From: Lithodes maja
Lineage: Eukaryota; Arthropoda; Malacostraca; Decapoda; Lithodidae
Reading direction: 5' to 3'
DNA: 64,000 nt
NCBI GenBank assembly: GCA_037953745.1
Contig: JBAKBP010012354.1
Location: forward strand, 1-64,000
Shown: one piece after another, positions 1 to 10,059 of the stretch
How positions within the stretch are numbered: position 1 is the first letter of the stretch
Layout: the number at the start of each line of letters is the position of its first letter
Position numbers and translations under genes: made by a program
The notes under the pieces: model-generated
Databases searched by the model: none
What the model saw: the letters and a program-made list of their open reading frames with translations, nothing else
What the model was told of the DNA's origin: nothing

Positions 1-300
1 CAGCAATCACCAAAATAACACCAACATCTTCCATGACACCTGTGACCTCAACATCATAGGTCACAACACCAACACCTTCCATGACACCTGTGACATCAAT
101 ACCACAGGTCACTCCAACAATACCAACACCTACCATGACACCTGTGACCATGTTGTTGTTGTTGGAGCTCCAAGATGATCTTTATGGAAATCCCGCAGCA
201 TCCAGGTAGTCCCAGGAGCCGCACCTCCCCTGGGGAAGTGACCTCAACACCATAGTTCACCAAAGGAACATCGACACACACACGGGGGTTTCTGTCTTAA
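1..300. repeat. Degenerate minisatellite-like tract
   Basis: Three imperfect units of roughly 48-57 bp share the core CCATGACACCTGTGAC (near 36, 78 and 135), each followed by a variant of a TCAACACCATAGGTCAC segment. A weaker unit lies near 240-262. It begins before the window edge, so the full array size is unknown. The short ORF across it shows no recognisable protein. Confidence 0.55.
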
Positions 301-920
301 ATATGGTATGTAGCCTATGTACTATACTGTATGTATGTACAATATATACTCAGCACATACCTTATAGCTGGGGGTGGCAGACTCGAGACAGAGCCCGAAT
401 AGAAACAACATTTAAAGTTACAATTCTTAGGGTCCGGGATCACTTTCGCATTCCCTCGCCCCTTTCTCTGTCTTGTCCTGTAGGTGAATTTTACAAGGAT
501 AGGAGGATTTCTAGCATCCTGCCCTCGAAGTAGGGAAAGTAGTTCATGAAAAGAGACAGCCAGCAATGGCTCAGGTTGGGTAGAGGATGACAAACCTCAC
601 TCGGGATAGGACCATCCCTCACCCTCGGTGAATATGGTAGCCTACTTAAACCCATACATTTGGGTTTAATACACAAATTTAAACCAAACGGTTCCAATAA
701 ATTCCAGCATGCTGTGAAGTGTGTGTGTAAATTATTGTGTTTGGAGGTTGTGTCATAGACGAACCCAATTGTACGGTGATTAGATTATTTTTTAGCACCT
801 ATATATTCTCTGGAGAAACCTAATAGGCTCCTATACTCTGTTTTGTCCAGCTGACAGTAAATTAGTATGTCTTCTGCTTCATGCTTACGCTTTTATGGAG
901 GTTTTGTAGCGAAATATGTA
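301..920. other. Non-coding flank, no gene seen
   Basis: No convincing coding region, RNA gene or repeat boundary is visible. Short ORFs on both strands overlap one another and show no domain or codon pattern that I recognise. Confidence 0.5.
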
Positions 921-1197
921 GTTAATGATGAGAACTTGGCACTAATATGAATCAGCGACATAAAGTTAATCAGCGACATAAAGTTAATGATGAGAACTTG
1001 GCACTAATATGAATCAGCGACATAAAGTTAATCAGCGACATAAAGTTAATGATGAGAACTTGGCACTAATATGAATCAGCGACATAAAGTTAATCAGCGA
1101 CATAAAGTTAATGATGAGAACTTGGCACTAATATGAATCAGCGACATAAAGTTAATGATGAGAACTTGGCACTAATATGAATCAGCGACATAAAGTT
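921..1197. repeat. 62-bp tandem repeat array
   Basis: Unit starts fall at 921, 983, 1045, 1107 and 1151. The first three units are 62 bp; the last two are 44 bp. Each unit contains GTTAATGATGAGAACTTGGC, and the 62-bp form carries a second 18-bp copy of GTTAATCAGCGACATAAA. The array is therefore a nested duplication with near-perfect identity between units, which points to recent expansion. Confidence 0.9.
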
Positions 1198-1788
1198 TCT
1201 TAATTTTCCATTAGATATATACAAATCAGAAGCTAAGGGATTCAATTTACCGTCAGATGAAAAGAACCCGAGTATAGTACTATTGTATGTGTGTAGGTGG
1301 GTGGGAGGGTGTGTTGCGTTGTCCGCCGCCTCACAGTACTACAGGTATATTATCCACAAACCTTTAGGGTTACAATTTGTGTATTAGTAGTATGCTTTTC
1401 ATGTGTATTTATTTATTAATTAAATATAGTCTTTAGTTTCCACCCAAGATCTTTCTTAGAGATGAATTTGTAGAAACAATTCCTGGTCGAAGGCCGATTC
1501 CTCCTAAATTTCATGAATTTGCATTAATGTTTCTTATGTTGTTGAATCCCTATTTGCCTATACCAATATGTTTGTTTACTTTGACGTTGCATATACCGTC
1601 TTGTGTCAGGATACTTTTGAGGTATATTGTACAAATGACTGGGATTGATTAATAACAATATTGTTATATTATTATTATGGTTCTATTACAGGATGGAGGG
1701 TTTGAGTTTTTCGAGTTTCTCCTCTCTAGCGTTTGTATATCATCCCACTGCCTCTTAAGCCACTCATCTTTGGCCTTCGTACATTTAG
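1198..1788. other. Non-coding flank left of element C
   Basis: AT-rich sequence with no recognisable gene. It abuts the CTAT target duplication of element C at 1789-1792. A TATTACAG/G string near 1685-1694 resembles a splice acceptor, but no exon follows. Confidence 0.45.
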
Positions 1789-1792
1789 CTAT

Positions 1793-3604
1793 TGTTACGG
1801 CTGGATCGGCAATACATATTCGGGATTCTTGATCGTAGGACAGAAATGGCTTATGTGACAACGACACCGCTCGATTCCAGTCCCAAATACTATATGCTCC
1901 AGACAACAAAAGCACCAACGCCCTACAGAGTTATCGTCTATGGTAACGAGGTACCTTAACTCGGCGAAAGTGTACAACAGGGGTAGGCTATGAGGCTAAA
2001 CTCCCTCAGACATTTATAGGTTACGTTATTACTAAAGAAATGCAATACTCAAGAAACTACGTTAATATTAAGCCTCTAATAATGTAGAATAGAAGCAGGC
2101 TAAAGGTATGACAGTGAAATGCTAAATGACAAATGTACACGCCTACTTGAAAGCGCGTGCACTAGAATAACTGTCCCCTACTAACATGCACTAGCATGTA
2201 GCATACAAGATGTTCATGATCCAGTAGATACCTAATAATACACATGGAAGGAACATAAATAGTAGTCACTTATTATAAGAATGAATCTATACTTGGAATA
2301 ACTAAAAGGTTGCAGGCAACAGTACTGCGCCGGTAGCCTACTACCGCATAGGCTACTTCGCTTCTCTCACTCTGTCTCCCCTCTGAGTCCGTATGCGCCC
2401 TACGCAATAGAACTCCGGAAACAGCAGCAAAACGACAGTGCAGTTAATTGATACATGAAAGTATTAATAGTGTTGTCTTGTGTGTGAGTAATGTGTATTG
2501 TAAAGTGTTACATACATAAACTTAAAGAGAGCTGCAATGCATAGTAAAATAAAGATATAACCCACTCATCATCCCCATGTGTTCTAGCTAGCAGGCCAAG
2601 TCACAGGAACAACGAGTCCCAGCACCGAAAGCGAGAACCCAGGAAAAGACTGCAGAGAACACAAGGACAGATAAATTACGTTACTCTACTATACCGGCAC
2701 TACGAGCGAGCTGTAGTCTCTGGTACTGCACTCGCTCCTGGCTCGGTAGGCAAATCAAGGCTAAGTCCTCGCCCCTCTACAGACAACTCCTGGGCATGGT
2801 CGGGCTCTTACACATGGCACTAGTCTAGTCACAAATTGGATGATGAGCTGGGCATATAACTCGTGAACATGTAGAACGTTCACCAACTATCCTCATCAAG
2901 AAGATCGCTGTTCACATTAACCCCTTAAATCTAATACATGTAAATATATGCTTGTCCTAAGAGTAATACGAGAGGTGAGTGCTGAAACTCCTTTAGGACC
3001 TCAAGGGAAGGGTATGCATTTAAATAGAGAGAAGAATGAAATGAGAGTAATGTCGTCAAAGAGAAAGAGTGCAACCGTGAGAAGCCGGGAGAGAGGGCAA
3101 GGGATGTTAGAATCTCAAAGGTTCTAGGCAACCTGATCATGGAACACACAGCGAGCCTCCAGGCAATGTGCAGTACGACAACATGGGCAACCCAGGCAGC
3201 ATAGGCAGGCGGCAATGGACTACCAACCCTGTCGCACCTAGCTATAAGCGCAAGGCTGCCAACCGGTCCATACGTCTGGCAACCACCACTCCGGCAGCGT
3301 GGCGCGTTGCTACCCTCTCGCTCTGAAAACTAACTCACTCTCTCTCTCTGAATTCCTATTGTCTCATCTATCAACTTCTCTATTGATACTACATATTAAA
3401 TGGAAGGTCTCGACATGGCTTAAAACAAAACCCACCACTGGTTAGCACATGACGAGACCTTTGCAGAGATACAAAGAACATAGTTATACGTTGTCACACT
3501 CAATATAAGCAGCCAGCACGGTACAGCGGTACCACACAGTGGCGGTACAGTGGAGTACCAAGGAGTACAATCAGGTTGCGTTGCCACGCACTGGGTGCGT
3601 CACA
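1793..3604 (-). repeat. Element C 3' LTR
   Basis: Direct repeat of 19254-21066. On the plus strand it runs TGTTACGGC...GCGTCACA, the complement of a TGTGACGC...GTAACA LTR. It is followed at 3605 by the complement of a polypurine tract (AAAATCTTGGGGGGG), which identifies it as the 3' LTR of a minus-strand element. A leader hairpin lies at 2706-2735. Confidence 0.95.
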
Positions 3605-3885
3605 GCCCCCCCAAGATTTTAGATAATCGACCTTAGAAGCATTATCAAAATCTGACAGGCAACCAACCGACCTGCTACCCTTAGCTGCCACTAATTGCAA
3701 AAGGTGCACAACAACTGAAGTGTGAATTATACATAAAACACAATATCGCATGCATCATGCTACAACAATAAAGACTTACAAAACTAAACAAAAAATTTCT
3801 CGTTTATTTTATTGTTTTATAATCTTTTTGGACGGCGTTATGATAGCCTAATTTTACTCCTGCTCAACCCACACACCGTGCACGA
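3605..3885 (-). promoter_or_regulatory. Element C polypurine tract and 3' untranslated region
   Basis: The polypurine tract sits at 3605-3622 against the LTR. The rest, up to the pol stop codon at 3886, is AT-rich and shows no ORF. The ATCTTGGGGG core of the tract also occurs in elements A, B and E, where it would prime plus-strand DNA synthesis. Confidence 0.75.
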
Positions 3886-4505
3886 CTATCCTGGATCATC
3901 AACCCTTGATAGACAATCTGCTATCACGTTCTCACTCCCGGCAATATGCTGAATGTTGAGATTATACTCTTGGAGCATTAGGGACCACCTGGTCAACCGC
4001 ATATTCCGATTGTGAAACTGATTTAGGAATTTCAAGGGATGATGGTCCGTATAAATCGTCACTACCGGGCAGTAGGCTGGAACATAAACTTCGAAATGTT
4101 TGAGCGACAAAACGATAGCAAGAAGCTCCTTCTCTATAGTCGAGTAATTCCTTTGTGCCGAATTAAACTTGCGAGAAAAGAAGCTCACTGGGTGTTCCAA
4201 GCCCTCGGAATCAGTCTGCAGTAACACTGCCCCGGCACCCACACCGCTGGCATCAGTCGCCAGCTGAAAACTCCTGGAGAAGTCTGGGGCTCTCAAAATC
4301 GGATGTGTACACAGCAGGTGCTTGACTAGGTCGAAAGCCCTCTGACACTCCGCAGCCCAACAGAACTTCACTGACTTCGACAGTAGATCAGTTAACGGTT
4401 CTAAGACAGTAGAGTATCCCCGGATGAAGCGCCTATAATAGCCTATCATACCTAGGAACCGCATGACCTGGCGCTTAGTGGTGGGCCTGGGAAACATATT
4501 GATAG
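3886..4505 (-). pseudogene. Element C pol, RNase H segment (3' part)
   Basis: C-terminal part of the element C polyprotein, ending ...SRVDDPG. It begins with the connection region MFPRPTTKRQVMRFLGMIGYYRRF, which in gypsy-like pol follows RT. It continues through RNase H: the ATDASGVGAG motif with its first catalytic Asp, the IEKELLAIVL helix with the catalytic Glu, YTDHHPL, and a terminal NVIADCLSR. The 5' side is cut at the ATAG duplication made by element B, so in the genome it is severed from RT at 14076-15490. Across the insert the frame appears maintained. The first codons shown by a simple ORF scan come from B's LTR and are not part of the gene. Confidence 0.88.
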
Positions 4506-6364
4506 TGTTACGACCGGGCACTCGGGTACACTAGGGCTCTTACACAGGACTCGAGTATGGCTCGCTGCCACAACGGAAACACACGATCCCAACCCCAGAG
4601 TACTGCCAGCCGAACAAAAAACGCCACTACCCTCCAGAGTTCTATCTGCTATAACGGGGTATACAAGAACTCGGTACTAGCGTTTCACACAACAGACTAA
4701 TAACAAGACGGGAGTTATCTAGTCTGGTCAACAATCAAACAAAGAAGAAAGTACTACAACACTAAAGAATAGTGTTGGCCGAAGCCGAAGTAATCCACCC
4801 TTGACTAAGAACTTAAGAAGTCCTCCACCCTCTACTTCGGATCGGCACTATTACGTTACGTTAAACAATAGTCCTCGAGCATCAAGCAAGGAATCTTCTG
4901 ATAAAGTTAGATGCTTCTCGAATACTCGTAAGAAGTAAGTATCGGATTTTGAACAGCAATTCAATAAGTAACACACTGGCAATTAACTAATATTAAAGGC
5001 TTTAAATTGACATAAGAAGAATTATAATAATAGACAATAGTACATGGCAAACATTAAAAAGAAGTACTCCGACAATGCACTGACAATAGCCTACTAGGAT
5101 TGTGCTCGTGGGCCACTAATCTCTAAAGTAGCTAAGCGTGCCACACATGAAATCAATAGTGCATAAACAATAACATACATAAGGAGAAGCTTCAATACTA
5201 TGCTGTATCTGCTGGTCGAGCAAAGTCTAGCTGGGATATCTAAGGTTAGGAAACAATGGCTGAGCAAGCGGCTCGTAGCCTAGCGAGGTCCTTAAGACTG
5301 TGCGGCCAAATTACGTTAATTGACGGGATGCTCTCTTGAGAGATCCAGATCACTAGTATCTGGTTCTCTCCTGGCGATCCTCTCAAAGTCAAGCAAACGA
5401 GATAGCACAGTGTTGGGTGGCAGAGGCAAAAGCCCTCACTCGCAACACAGTGCTAAACTCTCAAGGTACACAGTCAGAAAGACCACCTAGGCTTCCCACG
5501 TCTCCGTTGCAATTGTACCGGTTCAACCAAAACCTAGTACTCATAGGAAATCACAACTCCCGAAACCTTATCCCAGTCTAGCATTACCTAAACCAGCAGA
5601 AAACAGGAACATGGATAATCGTACACAGGGAAATGCATATACGAGTGCAACAAACATCAATCAATCCTATTCTAGTTATCCCTTCCAAAATAGGCTATCT
5701 AATAGGCATATATCTCGTGAGAACTCAAGCGATAATACTTTGGCTGACTAAATCTGCACCAAAGGGGTCATTGAGGTTATAAAGGGTCGAGAAGAGAAGA
5801 AGATAGGCTGTTCAGAGAGTAGAGAAAGTTCACATCAGTCGGAAGAATATGGATAGTTGCAAGGGATATGAGAAGTCGCTCTGCCTGATGAGTTCTAAAG
5901 AATTGTGGCGAGGACCTCTCCTTTTTATACTCGGCCCTCTAGCGGCATATCGCAAACTACTAAGGACCGCCCACTGACAATCATTACGTCATATTCTCTC
6001 TCAATCTGGGATCGACAAAGGATTTCCCACGCGCTTGAGGAGGGAGGAGGGAGGAGGGAGGAGGGAGGGAGGCCTACCTACCTCGTGGCGCGCTCACTGG
6101 CCGTCGTTACATAACTCTCTCTCTTCTCCTCATTATATATAAGTCCCACACACAATACTTATATCTAATGATATAAAATAGAACTCGTTGACTTAGAAGA
6201 AAACAAAATACATAATTATAATACTTATAGTACAACGGCTCACATAAACTGAGTTAGGAAACTCTACACGGACTACAGCCAAAGTTCCTGCCCTGACGAT
6301 CCTAGCGAGAGTGGGGTCTGACTGAGCGTTCTGTACAGCATGCTCATACTCGGCATGCGTCACA
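4506..6364 (-). repeat. Element B 3' LTR
   Basis: Direct repeat of 12217-14075, running TGTTACGACC...GCGTCACA on the plus strand. It is followed by the complement of the polypurine tract AAAATCTTGGGGGAGG. The U3 contains a GAGGGAG-type purine repeat (about 6038-6071) close to the TATA box, and the leader hairpin lies at 5337-5368. Confidence 0.95.
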
Positions 6365-6876
6365 CCTCCCCCAAGATTTTACTTGCTCAACCCTGAGCTA
6401 AAATCTGACACGCAGAACCTCATCAAACCCCCCACACCCAGCGACCGCATGGCACTAAAACAACGCTGAGTTTATCACTAAAACACATCTTATAAAAAAA
6501 AAATTCACATTTCATAACTCCTCCCTAACAATAGCAAAAGACATAATATCATGCTCCCAGAGCGAGCTTACAGCAGCTCAGCCGTTTGATAGTTCGTGGA
6601 CTACTCAAACTCTATAGGCTATGACAAACTTATACAATTATCTATAACAAAAGAAAGAGTTTTTTTATGATTTTTATATTTTAATATGTTTTTTCCGGCT
6701 GCACTATAAGGGCAGCCTATTTTTTCTTCTATACCAAACGCTCAACTCCTGCTTTACGACCCAATACGCTGGGCTACAACCGCGAGCCAACAAGCACCAA
6801 GCGCAAAATACTACTCAAACTAAAGCAGGAGGCTACCCGTGTGTCAATCTCTCCGGGATCATACACCTGTGATAGC
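6365..6876 (-). promoter_or_regulatory. Element B polypurine tract and 3' untranslated region
   Basis: The polypurine tract complement occupies about 6365-6380. The remaining AT-rich sequence up to the pol stop at 6877 has no ORF and parallels 31976-32366 of element A. Confidence 0.75.
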
Positions 6877-9800
6877 CTACGACTGATCATCTACCCTCGA
6901 TAAACAATCCGCGATCACATTGTCACATCCCGCAATATGACGGATGTCCAGGTTATACTCCTGCAACATCAAAGACCACCTGGTCAGTCTCATATTGCGA
7001 TTGTGAAATTGATTTAGGAATCTCAAAGGGTGATGATCAGTGTAGATAACCACGACTGGGCCATAGGCTGGAACATACACCTCGAAGTGCCTGAGCGACA
7101 GCACAATCGCCAGTAATTCCTTTTCTATTGTAGAATAGTTCTTTTGTGCAGCATTGAACTTCTTAGAAAAGAAACTTACTGGGTGTTCCACACCTTCATT
7201 GTCTGTCTGTAGCAAGACGGCACCAGCCCCTACACCACTAGCATCTGTTGCCAGCTGAAAAGGCCTGTTAAAGTCTGGGGCCCTGAGTATCGGGTGAGTA
7301 CACAGCAAATGCTTCACCAAATTAAAAGCCTTTTCACACTCAGGCGCCCACAAAAACTTTTTGTCTTTAGATAACAAATCTGTGAGAGGTGCCAACACCG
7401 TGGAGTAACCTTTTATAAAGCGTCTGTAGTAGCCTATCATACCCAAGAATCTCATAATCTGCTTCTTGGTGGTTGGGTGCGGAAATTTATTGATAGCCTG
7501 TACCTTGTTCTGAGGAGGGCACACCTGTCCCCTTCCCACTACAAACCCAAGGTACTGCACAGTGGCTTTTACGAAGTCACACTTTGCCAAATTTACTACC
7601 AGACCTGCTTCACTAAGTTTCCGGAACAAGGTCTCCAGGTGCTCACAATGGCTCTCAAAGTCGTCATCATAAATGATTACATCGTCCAAGTATACGGTGC
7701 AATTTGGAATGTCCTTGACAATTTCATTCATCAGGTTCTGAAACGTTGCTGGTGCATTCTTAAGTCCGTAGGGCATAACATTACACCGGTAAGTACTCCC
7801 GTCCACCACAAAACCACATACCTCTTTAGCACGCTCGGACAAAGGTACTTGCCAGTAACCTTTTACTAAATCTACTTTAGACAAAAACCGAGCATTACCA
7901 ATTTTATCAACACTATCATCAACCCGAGGAAGAGGATATGGGTTAGTTGGAGTCAAACCGTTTAGCCTACGGAAATCAATACAGAAGCGTACCTTGCCAT
8001 CTGGCTTAGGCTGCAGTGTTACGGGGGAAGTCCATTTAACGGTGCCTTTCTCTATCAACCCTCTACCGAGCATATACTCCAACTCATCCCTCAGAGCGGG
8101 TAGTTTTATGGGGGGCACACGGTACGGGATTGACTTAAAGGGTAGATGGTCCCCCACGTCAACATCATGCATAGCCTGAGTAGTGAGGCCTGGGTGTTCA
8201 GCAAATACAGTGGGGTATGAACCGAGCAACTGACGGATAGCTTCAAACTGCGGCTCAGGCAAATGAGCTATAGCCTCGTCAGCCCTTAGGCTCGAGTTCC
8301 CCGCCCACTGATCCGCTGAAACATGGTGATCCCAGCTATCCTCCTCTGAAGCTTGACTGTCCCCATCTCCTTCTCCACCACGGCCGCAACAAGCCAACAC
8401 AGGGACAGTGAGAGGCTCAGAGGGGCGCCTCACATACTCTTTTATCAGGTTCACGTGACATAACTGGTTCTTTTTCCTCCGGTCTGGAGTGGCAACAAGG
8501 TAATCTAGGTCCGAAATTTTCTCCACAATTTTATAGGGTCCAGTATACTTCGCAGACAAGGGGTTACCAACCAAAGGCAACAAAATTAATACCTCTTGTC
8601 CTACAATGAACTTCCGGAGCTTCACTTTGCGATCATACCTGTCCTTCATTAAAGCTTGTGATCCTGTTAAATTCCGACCTGCCATCTCCAGACTCTTAAG
8701 CATGCGCTCACGGCTTTCAAACACATACTTTAACAAGGAACAAGGCTGCACAGTTCCTTCCCAAATTTCCCGCAGCATATTAAGGGGGCCCCTGACGCGG
8801 TGTCCAAAAATCAGCTCGTTTGGACTAAATCCCAGGCTCTCACCAGGCACTTCCCGAGCAGCAAACAGTACATACGGCAATCCAAGATCCCAATCTCTTC
8901 CGTTGTCAGCACAATAACACCTGAGCATGCTTTTAAGGGTGGCATGCCACCGCTCAAGCACCCCTTGGCTCTCAGGGTGATACGCTGACGATACCACCGC
9001 CCGTATCCCATGCTGTTGCATTGTTTGCTTAAAGAGATTGGAGGTGAAATTGGACCCCTGGTCAGACTGAATCTCCTCCGGGTACCCGTACCTTGAAAAG
9101 TACCACAACAAGTTACTGACTACCGTCTTAGCCATGCCGTTTTTCATGGGGTATGCATCGGGGTATCTAGTGGCAACATCCATGATGGTTAACAAAAATT
9201 TATTACCAGCCTTTGTGGGAGGGAGTGGACCAACCATGTCAACAACAATCTTACTAAAAGGTGGCCCAATTACAGGAATAGGGTGCAACGGAGCTTTAGG
9301 AATAACTTGGTTTGGTTTCCCGACCCGTTGACAAATATCACATGAGTTTATCCATGACTGCACATGAGGCTTCATCCCCGGCCACCAAAACAACTTCCCC
9401 AAAGCCGCCACCGTTTTTCTTACCCCCAAATGTCCTGCCAGCGGTGTGTCATGCGCCAAACTCAGTAGGCTATCCCTGCACTCCCGCGGCACCACCAACT
9501 GGTCCACTACTCCGGACCCCTTTTTCCAGCTACGGTTAGGGTCTTGAAAACGCCGATAGAGGATGCCATCTAAATAAAAAAAATCTCCCGGCTGTGCATC
9601 ACCGTCCTCGTCGAGCTCCACAGCTCCATTAGCACACGTTTGGAGCTCAGGGTCCTCCAGCTGCAACCGACGTATATCTGAGGGTGCCAAGCGATCTAAC
9701 TGCTCCCGGAGCAATGCATGACCCTCCCCGATACTGGGCTGCTCCCTCTGTCTCTCTCGATGTTCATAACGTTGCTGTCGTGGAGACTCGTCATGCCCAG

Positions 9801-10059
9801 CCTCGTCACTCTCGATGACAGGCCCAGGGGCTACTCCAGAACTAAGTAATGGTGCTAATACTGAATCACCCAGGAGAGCCGCCGAGTCAAAACTCTTAAA
9901 ACCAACTCCAGCTTTAGCCTCCTCCTGTTGATCGTTCCTCTGCTGGTCTGAAGACGGAGGACTAGGCTGTGACACTTTAGCTGCCCGAGCTCGGGTGACA
10001 GCACACGCCATGGGTTGTGCCTGGCACCGCTCGACCCACTCTCGCTCTTCCCTACTCAC
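6877..10059 (-). CDS. Element B pol: integrase, reverse transcriptase, RNase H (frameshifted from gag-PR)
   Basis: About 1060 codons of pol. In order: a linker, the integrase HHCC finger (LAHDTPLAGHLGV...SCDICQRVGKP), the DDE core (VVDMVGPL, IQSDQGSNFTS, GVLERW with 35 residues between the last two acidic residues), a C-terminal GPYKIVEKISDLDYLVATPDR-type domain, RT (LQPKPDGKVRFCIDFRRLN, TVYLDDVIIY) and RNase H (ATDASGVGAG, YTDHHPL). The order INT before RT is visible within this single ORF. There is no true start codon. The ORF begins where a one-nucleotide deletion breaks the frame shared with gag-PR. In elements A, C, D and E the same junction is in frame, so I read this as a mutation and not as programmed frameshifting. 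Confidence 0.9.
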   Translation of the reverse strand: MSREEREWVERCQAQPMACAVTRARAAKVSQPSPPSSDQQRNDQQEEAKAGVGFKSFDSAALLGDSVLAPLLSSGVAPGPVIESDEAGHDESPRQQRYEHRERQREQPSIGEGHALLREQLDRLAPSDIRRLQLEDPELQTCANGAVELDEDGDAQPGDFFYLDGILYRRFQDPNRSWKKGSGVVDQLVVPRECRDSLLSLAHDTPLAGHLGVRKTVAALGKLFWWPGMKPHVQSWINSCDICQRVGKPNQVIPKAPLHPIPVIGPPFSKIVVDMVGPLPPTKAGNKFLLTIMDVATRYPDAYPMKNGMAKTVVSNLLWYFSRYGYPEEIQSDQGSNFTSNLFKQTMQQHGIRAVVSSAYHPESQGVLERWHATLKSMLRCYCADNGRDWDLGLPYVLFAAREVPGESLGFSPNELIFGHRVRGPLNMLREIWEGTVQPCSLLKYVFESRERMLKSLEMAGRNLTGSQALMKDRYDRKVKLRKFIVGQEVLILLPLVGNPLSAKYTGPYKIVEKISDLDYLVATPDRRKKNQLCHVNLIKEYVRRPSEPLTVPVLACCGRGGEGDGDSQASEEDSWDHHVSADQWAGNSSLRADEAIAHLPEPQFEAIRQLLGSYPTVFAEHPGLTTQAMHDVDVGDHLPFKSIPYRVPPIKLPALRDELEYMLGRGLIEKGTVKWTSPVTLQPKPDGKVRFCIDFRRLNGLTPTNPYPLPRVDDSVDKIGNARFLSKVDLVKGYWQVPLSERAKEVCGFVVDGSTYRCNVMPYGLKNAPATFQNLMNEIVKDIPNCTVYLDDVIIYDDDFESHCEHLETLFRKLSEAGLVVNLAKCDFVKATVQYLGFVVGRGQVCPPQNKVQAINKFPHPTTKKQIMRFLGMIGYYRRFIKGYSTVLAPLTDLLSKDKKFLWAPECEKAFNLVKHLLCTHPILRAPDFNRPFQLATDASGVGAGAVLLQTDNEGVEHPVSFFSKKFNAAQKNYSTIEKELLAIVLSLRHFEVYVPAYGPVVVIYTDHHPLRFLNQFHNRNMRLTRWSLMLQEYNLDIRHIAGCDNVIADCLSRVDDQS

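Noticed and set aside
1664..1720. Splice acceptor and exon at TATTACAG/GATGG
   Set aside because: The downstream frame shows no conserved coding content and soon enters element C.
7477..9539. Plus-strand ORFs opposite element B pol
   Set aside because: They are shadows of the real minus-strand gene; the same shadows recur opposite A and E pol.
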